Assembly (NCBI GenBank): GCA_937927945.1
Contig: CALEYW010000097.1
Location: forward strand, 1-64,000
Source of the DNA: an uncultured candidate division WPS-2 bacterium
Lineage (GTDB): Bacteria > Vulcanimicrobiota > Vulcanimicrobiia > Vulcanimicrobiales > Vulcanimicrobiaceae
Direction: 5' to 3'
DNA: 64,000 nt
How positions within the stretch are numbered: the first letter of the stretch is position 1; the number at the start of each line of letters is the position of its first letter. The notes under the pieces were generated by a model that searched no databases, had not been told where the DNA came from, and saw nothing but the letters and a program-made list of their open reading frames with translations. Of this stretch, positions 42,108 through 49,979 are shown piece after piece. Made by a program: the position numbers and the translations under genes.

Positions 42108-43058
42108 CTACTCGGAGGCCGCGCGGGGGAATTCGGTGAGGTGGGCGCGGTCGTGGCGCGAGTCCAACGCGCGCACCCACGCGTCGTCCAGCCAATAGCG
42201 CTGCATCACCGCGAGCGCACGATCGCGAACGGCTGCGGTCTGCCCGACCATGCCGCCGGTCATGCCGACGGCAGCACCGTGGATTCGCGCGGACGTGATC
42301 CTGCGCCGCTCGTCCTCGGGAAGCATCTCGAACGCGTCTTCTTGCGCGCGAATCAAGTTCGCCTCTTCTGCGCCACCGACGTCCGCCCAGCTTCGGCCGG
42401 CGCGCCGATTGGCGGGATCAGAGTTGTACTCGATGCGTGCCCGATCGCCAACGTGAATCTCGCCGTACCGCGTGTGCTGATCCTCATCTTGCAGCAGTTG
42501 CGTCTCGCGTTCGAGCGCCGCTCGCGGCTGCGCGGGGACGAAGCCCATCGTCTCGTAGAATCCCGTCGCGCTTCCCGCCGCCATCCCAATTACGATCGAC
42601 CGGCAGGAGTTTTGCCGCGCGATCTCCGCGACGTAGAAGATCAGCAAGCTCCCGATGCCGCTGCCTTCCACGGGGTCGGACTGGATGTGCAGCAGGTCCA
42701 TGCTGCCGCGGTTCACGCGGTAGCTCGCCTCTCCGGAGTGCAGGTCCTGCGGATCACCGGCAGTTTGCGTCGCGGTGAGCGCGCCGCGGGCGTCGTCGAT
42801 GCGCATGCGCCGCTGACTTCGGCGATGTTCGGCCACGAACGGAAAGCGCTGAATCGGGACGTTGCGCGGTCCGACCTCGATCGAATCGAGACGATGCGGC
42901 GCGACTGCAAGGGCGGCGGCCGGCGCGCGCGGCAGCGTCGCTCGTTCGACGGCGATCCGAATCGTCGCGGCGCGAGATTGCTGCAGGCGCGCGTGCACGC
43001 CTCTATTCGCCCGTGACTGCCTTGGCGAAGTTTCGGGACTGATCCACACGCCTCGCAT
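42108..43058 (-). CDS. GNAT-domain protein, unknown context (possible effector)
   Basis: 316 residues if the ATG at 43,058 is used. The N-terminal part is basic and ends in PIQRFPF-like sequence (RNVPIQRFPFVAEHRRSQRR). The middle is a GNAT acetyltransferase core: VEGSGIGSLLIFYVAEIARQ followed by ATGFYETMGFVPA. The C-terminus (ERRRITSARIHGAAVGMTGG) is helical and not recognised. The layout, an Arg-rich and low-order N-terminus ahead of an enzymatic core, recalls contractile-injection cargo proteins, but no DUF4157 motif is seen. It lies alone in the accessory insert. Confidence 0.55.
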   Translation of the reverse strand: MRGVWISPETSPRQSRANRGVHARLQQSRAATIRIAVERATLPRAPAAALAVAPHRLDSIEVGPRNVPIQRFPFVAEHRRSQRRMRIDDARGALTATQTAGDPQDLHSGEASYRVNRGSMDLLHIQSDPVEGSGIGSLLIFYVAEIARQNSCRSIVIGMAAGSATGFYETMGFVPAQPRAALERETQLLQDEDQHTRYGEIHVGDRARIEYNSDPANRRAGRSWADVGGAEEANLIRAQEDAFEMLPEDERRRITSARIHGAAVGMTGGMVGQTAAVRDRALAVMQRYWLDDAWVRALDSRHDRAHLTEFPRAASE

Positions 43059-43418
43059 AGGCGAGCGCTCGTCCAGGCTCCTGCTCGTGTTGGCCCACCG
43101 GATGGACCGGAGCGCCCCGCGCCCGTCGCGGGCTCGCGCCCCGACGGTCCGGCTCACTTCGCACACCGTGTATGGAGCGCGTTAAGAGGGACGGTGCCTG
43201 CGCATTAAGACTAAGCAAGCTCCGTTGTGCGTGCCGCAGCGCCCCCCTCGTTCACTTGTGTTGTTCAGCAGAACGGCCACCAGGCGCTGCCGGCAACGCC
43301 GATCGCGTTCTAGGACTGTCGAGTTGGCCGCTCATCTCGACTTCGCATGCTGCCGTATCCGCGCCCACGACTCGCTCGCAAAGGAGTTGTCGAAGAGTAC
43401 TGCCGCGAGTTCGTGGAC
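43059..43418. other. 360 bases without a supported gene
   Basis: The stretch between the GNAT-domain gene and the 105-residue gene at 43,419 contains no open frame with coding character, no clear repeat and no hairpin that stands out. It may hold the promoter of the GNAT-domain gene. Confidence 0.4.
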
Positions 43419-43736
43419 CTACACGCGATGGCGGAACGGATCCTGGCGATCCTCGAGCGCGTCGAGAGTTTCCCAGTGCGCGGGGGCTACGCAGAGTTCC
43501 ATGGTGAGCGCGGGCCAGCCAAAATGCGCGCGGAACGCGTGATACGCCGGGGACGGTGCGATCGGGAAGTGGTCGAAGACGTCGCGCCAGTTCCGGAGCA
43601 GCGTGACGGTGTACGCCTCCGGCGGTACGCCGAAGTCCCACGCCGTGCAGATCCGGTGGACATAGTCCGCCCGGTCGTAGTCGTCCTCGAAGTCGTCGCC
43701 GTGTCGAACGTCGGGGTAGACGCTGTGGTCGATCAC
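43419..43736 (-). CDS. Unknown 105-residue protein, partner of an AbiEii-type nucleotidyltransferase
   Basis: Starts at GTG 43,736, overlapping the stop of the AbiEii-type gene (GTGA), so the two are translated together. The protein is acidic and aromatic-rich (HGDDFEDDYDRADYVHRICT, AYTVTLLRNWRDVFDHFPIA, FRAHFGWPALTMELCVAPAH). I do not recognise it. In AbiE systems the partner (AbiEi) is a winged-helix antitoxin encoded upstream. Here the partner is short, downstream, and has no visible helix-turn-helix. It could be an antidote, an adaptor or an unrelated passenger. Confidence 0.7.
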   Translation of the reverse strand: MIDHSVYPDVRHGDDFEDDYDRADYVHRICTAWDFGVPPEAYTVTLLRNWRDVFDHFPIAPSPAYHAFRAHFGWPALTMELCVAPAHWETLDALEDRQDPFRHRV

Positions 43737-44443
43737 TGCATGTACCGTTCGTCGTGGTCGTCGTGCTCTCTGCCGTCCGCCGCGAACACGTCGCGAAACC
43801 ATGCGCGCAACTCGGCTGCGCGGCCGCGATCCGCCGGATCCATGCGGTCGAGCGGCGTGCGCGCTGCAATTCCGGCGATTCCATTTTGCACTGCGAGCCG
43901 TGCGTCGGCCACGTTGCTCCCTGGGTTCTTCGCGGCCCAGAGTTCCCAACAGCGCTCCGGCGTCGCGAGTCCCGCGGCGACAATCTCACGGATGTCGCGA
44001 AAATCCCGCGGTGCGCCCCGGTTCACCAGGGCGTTCATCTTCGCCGCGACGTTCTCGTCGAACGTTTCGATGGGGAAGCGACCCCAAGGGCTCCGTACGG
44101 GCCGCTCGATCTCGACGGTCCGAAGCGCGACCTGGAACGAGAAGACCTTGCGCTTCCCGTCGACCGCCTCGATGGAGGTCATGGTCCCGGTCTGACGCTC
44201 CTGAACCGTGTAGCCGAACTCGCGCGCGACGTCGGCGAACGCCGCGCGCGCAGCGTCCAATGCGTTCGGATCGACCGATCCGCGCCACCATGCGTCCACG
44301 TCCGCGGTGGCGCGGTAATCCAGGTAGTGCTTGAGCGCGAAGCCGCCGCCCAGAACAAACTGCTCGGCCTCGGGGCGGTCCTGGAGTCGTTCGAGGAAGG
44401 CAGCCGCGAAGGGGTCGGGATGCGAGGGCTTCTTAGGCTGCAC
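43733..44443 (-). CDS. Nucleotidyltransferase, AbiEii/AbiGii toxin family
   Basis: 236 residues. The active-site region FVLGGGFALKHYLDYRATAD followed by VDAWW (Gly32-Gly34 loop, acidic pair Asp48 and Asp50) matches the DNA-polymerase-beta-like fold of AbiEii. In this family the enzyme adds nucleotides to target RNA and blocks growth on phage infection. A second conserved part is IETFDENVAAKMNALVNRGA, then RDFRDIREI (the KxxAL/RxxxRDxxD-like motif). A 42-codon open frame just upstream (44,433-44,561) is basic and may be spurious. It sits in the insert between upp and the dCMP deaminase gene. Confidence 0.85.
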   Translation of the reverse strand: MQPKKPSHPDPFAAAFLERLQDRPEAEQFVLGGGFALKHYLDYRATADVDAWWRGSVDPNALDAARAAFADVAREFGYTVQERQTGTMTSIEAVDGKRKVFSFQVALRTVEIERPVRSPWGRFPIETFDENVAAKMNALVNRGAPRDFRDIREIVAAGLATPERCWELWAAKNPGSNVADARLAVQNGIAGIAARTPLDRMDPADRGRAAELRAWFRDVFAADGREHDDHDERYMQ

Positions 44444-44566
44444 GGCGCGCGCGCCCGGCGGTGCGGTTCATCGTCCTTACCATAACTGAGCCGTCGGCGA
44501 GGCGCCAGCCGGGCCGGCCGCCGGGGCGCGCTGCGCCTCGCTTACCGCCCTGACGCCGCATAGCGT

Positions 44567-45223
44567 TTACCGTGGGCGAGCGCTGACCGGCACGGAGCTC
44601 GTCGAGCCGAACATCCGGTCTCCGGCATCGCCGAGGCCCGGCACGATGTAGCCGTGTTCGTTGAGTTTTTCGTCGACGGCGGCCGTCACGATCCGCACGG
44701 TCGGGTGCTCGCGCGCGAGCGTGGCGATCCCTTCGGGCGCCGCGATGATGCACACGAAGACGGGCGACTTCGCACCGCGCTCGGCGAGCAAACTCAGTGC
44801 CGCCGAACCCGAGTGACCCGTCGCGAGCATCGGGTCGAGGACGAAGACGTCACGCGCGGCGAGATCGTCGGGGAGGTTCGCATAGTACGGGATCGCTTCA
44901 AGCGTTTTCGGATCGCGGTAGAAGCCGAGGTGCGCCACGACCGCGTCGTCGACGACGCCCATGAAGCCGGGCAGCAGGCCGAGGCCCGCGCGCAAGATCG
45001 GTGCGACGACCGGCCGCGTCGCGATGCGACGGACCTTCGCGAGCGAGACCGGCGTCTGCAGCTCGATCTCGGTCTGCGGCAGATCGCGCGTCGCCTCGTA
45101 GGCGAGCAGCTGGCCGAGCTCCTCGACCAATCGGCGGAAAACCGGCGTCGGTGTCGATGCGTCGCGCAAACGCGCAAGACGGTCCTGGACTGCGGGATGA
45201 TCGACGATCAGCGGCACGCTCAC
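44567..45223 (-). CDS. upp: Uracil phosphoribosyltransferase
   Basis: Salvages uracil to UMP with PRPP. The 218 residues match the family. The PRPP-binding loop reads VFVLDPMLATGHSGSAALSL, with the flexible loop PILRAGLGLLPGF and the C-terminal GYIVPGLGDAGDRMFGS that binds uracil. The GTG at 45,223 has GAAGG eight bases upstream and is preferred; an in-frame GTG at 45,250 is the alternative. It lies downstream of glyA and a GNAT gene. Confidence 0.96.
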   Translation of the reverse strand: MSVPLIVDHPAVQDRLARLRDASTPTPVFRRLVEELGQLLAYEATRDLPQTEIELQTPVSLAKVRRIATRPVVAPILRAGLGLLPGFMGVVDDAVVAHLGFYRDPKTLEAIPYYANLPDDLAARDVFVLDPMLATGHSGSAALSLLAERGAKSPVFVCIIAAPEGIATLAREHPTVRIVTAAVDEKLNEHGYIVPGLGDAGDRMFGSTSSVPVSARPR

Positions 45224-45272
45224 GGCGGCGGCCTTCGTCACCGGGCGCACGCCCCCTCGGGATGCGCGTCCG

Positions 45273-45830
45273 CTACACGGGAGACGGCACCCAGGCGGGA
45301 TTCGTCCGCGAGACGAGGATCGCGTCGCGCCACGCTCCGCGCATGTAGAGGTAGTCGCGCGCGTAGCCCTCGACGGTGAAGCCGAGCTTGCGCAGGACGC
45401 GCCCGCTGCGCTCGTTGGTCGGATGATAGCTCGTCTCGACCCGGTGCAAGTTCAGCGCGCCGGACCCGTGGTCGACGGCTGCCCCCGCCGCTTCGGTCGC
45501 GTACCCGCGCCCCTCGTGCGCGGCGTCGACGGAATAGCCGATGGTCGCGCTGTGGATCACCCCGCGCCGGATGTTCCACAGGTTGACCAGCGCCACGAGC
45601 GCGCCGCCGTCTTTCGCGAACGCCGCGAACCGCACGAACTCACCGCGCCGGTTCGCCGCTTCGGCCTGTTCGCATTCGTTGCGTTGATAGTCGAGGGTGT
45701 AGAACGACGCAGCGCGCGCCGGCTCCCACGGATCGAGATGCGGCCGATTGCGGGAGTAGTAGTCGAGGATCTCCTGGGCATGCTGCGGAGCATACGGCTC
45801 GAGCCGCAGACGTTCGGTTTCGAGCGGCAA
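45273..45830 (-). CDS. RimJ/RimL-type GNAT N-acetyltransferase
   Basis: 185 residues starting MPLETERLRLEPYAPQHAQE, the usual opening of the RimJ family. The acetyl-CoA site is seen as GYSVDAAHEGRGYATEAAGA, and the C-terminal TSYHPTNERSGRVLRKLGFT is typical. Such enzymes acetylate the N-terminus of ribosomal proteins or other amines. It lies three bases after glyA and 49 bases before upp. Confidence 0.9.
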   Translation of the reverse strand: MPLETERLRLEPYAPQHAQEILDYYSRNRPHLDPWEPARAASFYTLDYQRNECEQAEAANRRGEFVRFAAFAKDGGALVALVNLWNIRRGVIHSATIGYSVDAAHEGRGYATEAAGAAVDHGSGALNLHRVETSYHPTNERSGRVLRKLGFTVEGYARDYLYMRGAWRDAILVSRTNPAWVPSPV

Positions 45831-45833
45831 AGG

Positions 45834-47081
45834 CTATGGGACGTCGTGGCGTGCGGTCAGTTCGGCGACCCGCGCCCGGAGCCGGTCTTTCTTTTCGCCG
45901 GTGCCGACGTCGGTGAGGGCTTCGCCGATGATCGTGCCGACCTCGCGAGCGTCGGTTTCGCTGAAGCCGCGCGACGTGATCGCAGGCGAGCCGATGCGGA
46001 TGCCGCTGGTGACTGCCGGCTTCTGCGGATCGAAGGGGATCGCGTTCTTGTTCACCGTGACGCGAATCTCGTCCAGATATTCCTCGACCGCTTTTCCGGT
46101 GAGGCCCTTCGGACCCAGATCGACCAGCAGCAAGTGCGTGTCGGTGCCGCCGCCGACGAGACGAACGCCGGCGCGAGTGAGCTCCTCACCCATCGCCCGC
46201 GCGTTGTCGAGCGTCTGGCGCTGGTACGTCGCGAACGACGGCTGCAGCGCTTCGCCGAACGCGACCGCCTTGGCGGCGATCACATGCATGAACGGACCGC
46301 CTTGGATCCCCGGAAATACGCTCTTGTCGACGGCCTGCGCGAGGTCGGCGGTCGAGAGGATCAGGCCGCCGCGCGGCCCGCGCAGCGTCTTGTGCGTGGT
46401 CGAGGTGACCAGGTGCGCGAACGGCACCGGCGAGGGGTGCAAACCGGCGGCGACGATGCCGGCGATATGCGCGAAGTCGACCATGAAGAGCGCACCGACT
46501 TCGTCCGCGATCTCGCGGAACGGAGCGTATTCCATCGTGCGCGGGTAGGCGCTGGCGCCCGCGATGATCAATTTGGGTTTGTGCTCGCGCGCGAGTTCGC
46601 GAACTTGGTCGAAATCGATCAGCTCGGTGTCTTTGCGCACGCCGTACGCGACCGCGTTGTAGAGTTTGCCGCTGAAGCTGACCTTGGTGCCGTGCGTGAG
46701 GTGACCGCCGTGCGCCAACGACATCCCCAGGATCGTGTCGCCCGGCTTGAGCACCGCCATCATCGCGCCCATGTTGGCTTGCGCGCCGGCGTGCGGCTGC
46801 ACGTTGGCGTGGTCGGCGCCGAACAGTTTCTTCAGCCGCTCGATGGCGAGCGTTTCGGCGACGTCGACGTACTCGCAGCCGCCGTAGTAGCGCTTGCCCG
46901 GGTACCCTTCGGCATACTTGTTGGTCATCACACACGCCATCGCTTCGCGCACCGCGCGGCTGGCGTAGTTCTCCGAGGCGATCAGCTCGAGGTTGTCGCG
47001 CTGACGGCGCTCCTCGTTTTCGATCGTCGCGTAGAGCTCGGGATCTTGGGCGGCCAGCGTGTCGGGGGAGAGCAATTGCAT
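45834..47081 (-). CDS. glyA: Serine hydroxymethyltransferase
   Basis: Makes glycine and 5,10-methylene-tetrahydrofolate from serine. 415 residues with the PLP lysine in TSTTHKTLRGPRGG (Lys231). Other family marks: YAEGYPGKRYYGGCEYVDVA, NVQPHAGAQANMGAMMA and VDFAHIAGIVAAG. The glyA-GNAT-upp order ahead of a dCMP deaminase and wecA-wecB-atp genes is the conserved layout that the accessory insert interrupts. Confidence 0.98.
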   Translation of the reverse strand: MQLLSPDTLAAQDPELYATIENEERRQRDNLELIASENYASRAVREAMACVMTNKYAEGYPGKRYYGGCEYVDVAETLAIERLKKLFGADHANVQPHAGAQANMGAMMAVLKPGDTILGMSLAHGGHLTHGTKVSFSGKLYNAVAYGVRKDTELIDFDQVRELAREHKPKLIIAGASAYPRTMEYAPFREIADEVGALFMVDFAHIAGIVAAGLHPSPVPFAHLVTSTTHKTLRGPRGGLILSTADLAQAVDKSVFPGIQGGPFMHVIAAKAVAFGEALQPSFATYQRQTLDNARAMGEELTRAGVRLVGGGTDTHLLLVDLGPKGLTGKAVEEYLDEIRVTVNKNAIPFDPQKPAVTSGIRIGSPAITSRGFSETDAREVGTIIGEALTDVGTGEKKDRLRARVAELTARHDVP

Positions 47082-47152
47082 CGGTGTGTGTCAGCCTCGG
47101 TCGTCGGGGAAGCTTCGCGAATTCGCCGCCGCCGTCGCGGTTGCCCGTGCGG

Positions 47153-47410
47153 CTACCCGCGATCCTCGGGATCGCTGCGCTTGCGGATCAGGGTAGTCGC
47201 GGAGTAATCGGGCTTGGCGACGGGCTTGCGGCGCGGGGCCGTGAAGCGCAGGACTTGCACCATCACCAGCAGTCCGACCGTCGCGACGAGCGCGATCCAG
47301 AACCACGGGCTGGCGTAGCGCGGGTACGCGTGGTCGAACAGATATTCCGCCAGCGCGATGGCCACGGCGGCCAGGGGGACGAGATTCCCCAGCGTCTGCC
47401 GATCGATCAT
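47153..47410 (-). CDS. Small membrane protein, unknown
   Basis: 85 residues with two membrane segments (LVPLAAVAIALAEYLFDH, PWFWIALVATVGLLVMVQVL) and a basic tail (TAPRRKPVAKPDYSATTLIR, then KRSDPEDRG). The ATG at 47,410 is chosen because the helices begin just after it. It lies upstream of glyA on the same strand, 71 bases away. No function can be inferred. Confidence 0.6.
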   Translation of the reverse strand: MIDRQTLGNLVPLAAVAIALAEYLFDHAYPRYASPWFWIALVATVGLLVMVQVLRFTAPRRKPVAKPDYSATTLIRKRSDPEDRG

Positions 47411-47474
47411 CGCGCGAGCGACGGCAGGGCGGGGTGGACGATGGACACAGGGGGTCTCCGGGGAAGGTGCGCGA

Positions 47475-48191
47475 GTGCGCATCGCCATTTCGAGCAGCTC
47501 GTTTCGTCGACCGCTTGCGTTGCGCGAGCTGACCCAGCTCGAGTGGGTCGAGCGCTGCGCGACGGCGCTCGAGGCGGACGGCATCGTCGCCGCGGTCGCT
47601 GACTTCCCGCGGGCCGACGACGAATACGTCGCCCAGCTGCGCAAGGTGACGATCGACCTCGGCCTCGTCCCGTTCGGTCTCGACGCTCCGGCGCTGCTCG
47701 ACCCCTCGGCCGCGCCGCAATCGCTCCAAGACGTGCTGGCGCTGGCGAAGGCGTTCGGCGCAGCCGTCGTCCGGACGGTGCTGCCGGCGCCCGGGGAGAT
47801 CCCGCCCGCCAGCTTCGTGGAGGCCGTGGCGGCGGCGAAGGAAGCGAGCCGCGCGGCCAAGGCGGCGAACGTCACGCTGATCGTCGCGCCCGCCGCTAGG
47901 ACGCTGGGCGAAGACCTCACCGCGGTCAAGCACCTGCTCAAAGACGTGGACAGCGCGTGGCTGCGCGCGTGCCCCTCGGCGCTGACCGACCCCGCCGCGC
48001 TCTCGGCGAAGGACCGCTTTCCGGCGCTCTCGGCGACGACGGCGGACGACTCCGCCAAGATCGCCGCTGCTGCGCGGACCGCATGGGTCATCGTCGACGC
48101 GCCGGGCGCAGAGCAACCGCTCGACGAGCTCGGCGCCTACGTTCACGCCTTGCGCGACGCGCAGGCCGAAGGTCGCCTCACGAGGCGCTGA
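47475..48191 (+). CDS. TIM-barrel protein of the xylose-isomerase/AP-endonuclease-2 type
   Basis: A 238-residue single-domain protein. GTG at 47,475 has AAGG seven bases upstream. The sequence alternates beta-alpha units (RIAISSSSFRRPLALRELTQ, EADGIVAAVADFPRADDEYV, FGAAVVRTVLPAPGEIPPAS, AANVTLIVAPAARTLGEDLT) as in sugar-phosphate isomerase/epimerase folds. The metal-binding Glu/His/Asp set usual in this family is not obvious, so it may be non-catalytic. It is divergent from the small membrane protein gene. Confidence 0.65.
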   Translation: MRIAISSSSFRRPLALRELTQLEWVERCATALEADGIVAAVADFPRADDEYVAQLRKVTIDLGLVPFGLDAPALLDPSAAPQSLQDVLALAKAFGAAVVRTVLPAPGEIPPASFVEAVAAAKEASRAAKAANVTLIVAPAARTLGEDLTAVKHLLKDVDSAWLRACPSALTDPAALSAKDRFPALSATTADDSAKIAAAARTAWVIVDAPGAEQPLDELGAYVHALRDAQAEGRLTRR

Positions 48192-48268
48192 CTCCGGCAA
48201 GAAAGAGTGGACGAGACCGCAGCGATCGTCTAGATCCTGGTTGAAGACCTGCCTGTGGCAGGTGGGTG

Positions 48269-48299
48269 CGGCCCGGGCGCCCAGTGTCCGGCCGTTTTT
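48269..48299 (+). terminator. Intrinsic terminator after the TIM-barrel gene
   Basis: CGGCC pairs with GGCCG and is followed by TTTTTA on the plus strand. A second, smaller stem (CCTGCC/GGCAGG) lies 20 bases upstream. It lies 77 bases after the stop codon of the gene at 47,475-48,191. The rest of 48,192-48,454 holds nothing that I recognise. Confidence 0.65.
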
Positions 48300-48454
48300 A
48301 CGGGTCGGGCAACCGGTCGTATCCGGAGCTGATGCTCCCTTGGTTTCGACGTTGGTCCACCACCGTGGATCCTACGCGCTCCGCCGCAGTCGTCGTCGCT
48401 GCTGTATCGTATACCCCTCGTCAAGGACTTGACAGGGTTCGCTTTTCTGGACCC

Positions 48455-48589
48455 CTATTTTCGATTGCCGAAGGCGGTGCCGTACACGACGATCGCGCGC
48501 GCTCTGGCGAACGCGTGATCGACGATCGGTTCGGGATAGTCTCGCCCAACGACGCAGCCGTACTCCGCTTGCAGGAGCGGCGGCAGCGT
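48455..48589 (-). other. In-frame photolyase C-terminal tail after a UGA
   Basis: The 44 codons after the photolyase TGA remain open and family-like (TLPPLLQAEYGCVVGRDYPE, PIVDHAFARARAIVVYGTAF) and end in TAG at 48,455. Photolyases have Trp in the HEPW motif where the TGA now stands, so TGG became TGA. The tail is not Sec-type: no Cys is replaced. It is translated only by readthrough or if the base call is wrong. Confidence 0.8.
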
Positions 48590-49918
48590 TCACGGTTCGT
48601 GCACGTAGCGATCGGGGACGCGTGCGAGCGCGGGAAGCATCGCGCGCACGAACGCGCCCACGGGATCGTACGTCTTGCCTTGCAGCATTGGACTGAAGAC
48701 GCGGAAGTAGGGCGCGGCGTCGGTGCCGGTCGACGCCGCCCACTGCCAGCCGCCGTTGTTGGCGGCGAGATCGGCGTCGGCGAGGCACTGTTCGAACCAG
48801 CGTTCGCCCGCGCGATAGTCGATCAGCAGATGCTTGGTGAGAAATGACGCGACGATCATGCGCAGGCGGTTGTGCATCCAGCCGGTCGTGCGCAGCTGGA
48901 TCATCGCCGCGTCGACGATCGGATAGCCGGTGCGTCCTTCGCACCAGGCGGCGAAGCCGTGCGGATCGTTCGCGTACGGGATCGCGCGCGCCGCGTCGAG
49001 GAACGGTTCGCGCGAGATACGCGGATGGTGGGCGAGAAGCTGCTGGTAGAAATCGCGCCACACGAGCTCGCCCAGCCACGCATCGATGTTCGCGACGGCA
49101 TGCGGCGAGGCGGCCCGCGCGCGGCGTTCGAGCGCGGCGTGTACGAGCGTTCGGATGCCGATGGTTCCGGCGCGCAGCTGCGGAGAAAGGTGCGACGTTC
49201 CCGCCAGCGCCGGGGCGTTGCGCCGCTCGGCATACTGCGCGACCGGTTCGTCCAGAAACGCCGCGAGCGCGCGCTGGGCCTCGCTCGCCCCGACACGCGG
49301 ATACGCCGGACTCGCCTGATGGCCGTAGTCCTCGGGCGAGGGAACATCGCGCGTCGCGCCGATCGCCTGACGCGGCAGCAGCGTCGCAAGCGCGTCACGC
49401 GCCGACGCCACCGGCGGATTCGGATGCGCGGCAAGACGCGCCGTCCAGCGCTTCCGATATGGTGTGAAGACCACGTAGGGCTTGCCCGAGTCCTGCAGCA
49501 CGTCGCCGGCCGCGAAGTAGACGTGGTCGGTGAATGCGCGCACGTCCACGCCTGCATCGCGAAGCCGCCCGCTGACGCGCTCGTCACGCGCGCGGGCATC
49601 CGGATCGTAGTCCTCGTTGTAGAAGACGGCGCGCGCGCCGATCCGAGCCGCGAACGCACGGAGTTCGCCGGCAAAATCGCCTTCCAGCAGGGCGAGATCG
49701 GAGCCCGCCGCCTGGAGTTCCGCGCGCAGCGACCGCAGGCCGTCGAAGAAACCCTGCACGATCGGCGCGCCGACCCGCGGGCCGCGCAGCAGAACCGGAT
49801 CCAGCACGAAGGCGCAGGCCAGCCGCTCGGAGCCTTCGGCCGCACGCTGCAGCGCGACGTGGTCGCCCAGCCGCAGGTCCCGGCGGAGCCAGACGATCGA
49901 AACCGGGTAGCGCGTCAT
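48590..49918 (-). CDS. phrB: Deoxyribodipyrimidine photolyase, C-terminally shortened by a UGA
   Basis: 442 residues of a class I cyclobutane-pyrimidine-dimer photolyase, which uses FADH and light to repair UV damage. The start VSIVWLRRDLRLGDHVALQR is typical. Family motifs include LVWRDFYQQLLAHHPRISRE, AWCEGRTGYPIVDAAMIQL, RTTGWMHNRLRMIVASFLTK, LIDYRAGERWFEQCLADADL and NNGGWQWAASTGTDAAPYF. The protein stops at PDRYVHEP where relatives continue with Trp; the lost 45 residues include a conserved C-terminal helix, so stability could suffer. The FAD and catalytic part is complete. Start ATG 49,918; an in-frame upstream region shows no coding character. Confidence 0.9.
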   Translation of the reverse strand: MTRYPVSIVWLRRDLRLGDHVALQRAAEGSERLACAFVLDPVLLRGPRVGAPIVQGFFDGLRSLRAELQAAGSDLALLEGDFAGELRAFAARIGARAVFYNEDYDPDARARDERVSGRLRDAGVDVRAFTDHVYFAAGDVLQDSGKPYVVFTPYRKRWTARLAAHPNPPVASARDALATLLPRQAIGATRDVPSPEDYGHQASPAYPRVGASEAQRALAAFLDEPVAQYAERRNAPALAGTSHLSPQLRAGTIGIRTLVHAALERRARAASPHAVANIDAWLGELVWRDFYQQLLAHHPRISREPFLDAARAIPYANDPHGFAAWCEGRTGYPIVDAAMIQLRTTGWMHNRLRMIVASFLTKHLLIDYRAGERWFEQCLADADLAANNGGWQWAASTGTDAAPYFRVFSPMLQGKTYDPVGAFVRAMLPALARVPDRYVHEP

Positions 49919-49979
49919 CTCACCATACGCTACCCGCGCAGCGAGAAGGCGGCGCTCGATTGAGCGTGAACGCCTCCGC

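Noticed and set aside
44433..44561. 42-codon basic frame upstream of the AbiEii-type gene
   Set aside because: Arg/Gly/Ala-rich composition as expected of random GC-rich DNA, no ribosome site, and too short to be an AbiEi antitoxin.
48192..48454. Possible riboswitch or structured RNA between the TIM-barrel and photolyase genes
   Set aside because: Hairpins are present but no conserved core of a known riboswitch, SRP RNA or tmRNA could be identified; the main stem is a terminator.
48455..49918. UGA read as Trp genome-wide
   Set aside because: Many genes in the window end in TGA at exactly the expected C-terminus, often overlapping the next start. Recoding would fuse them.
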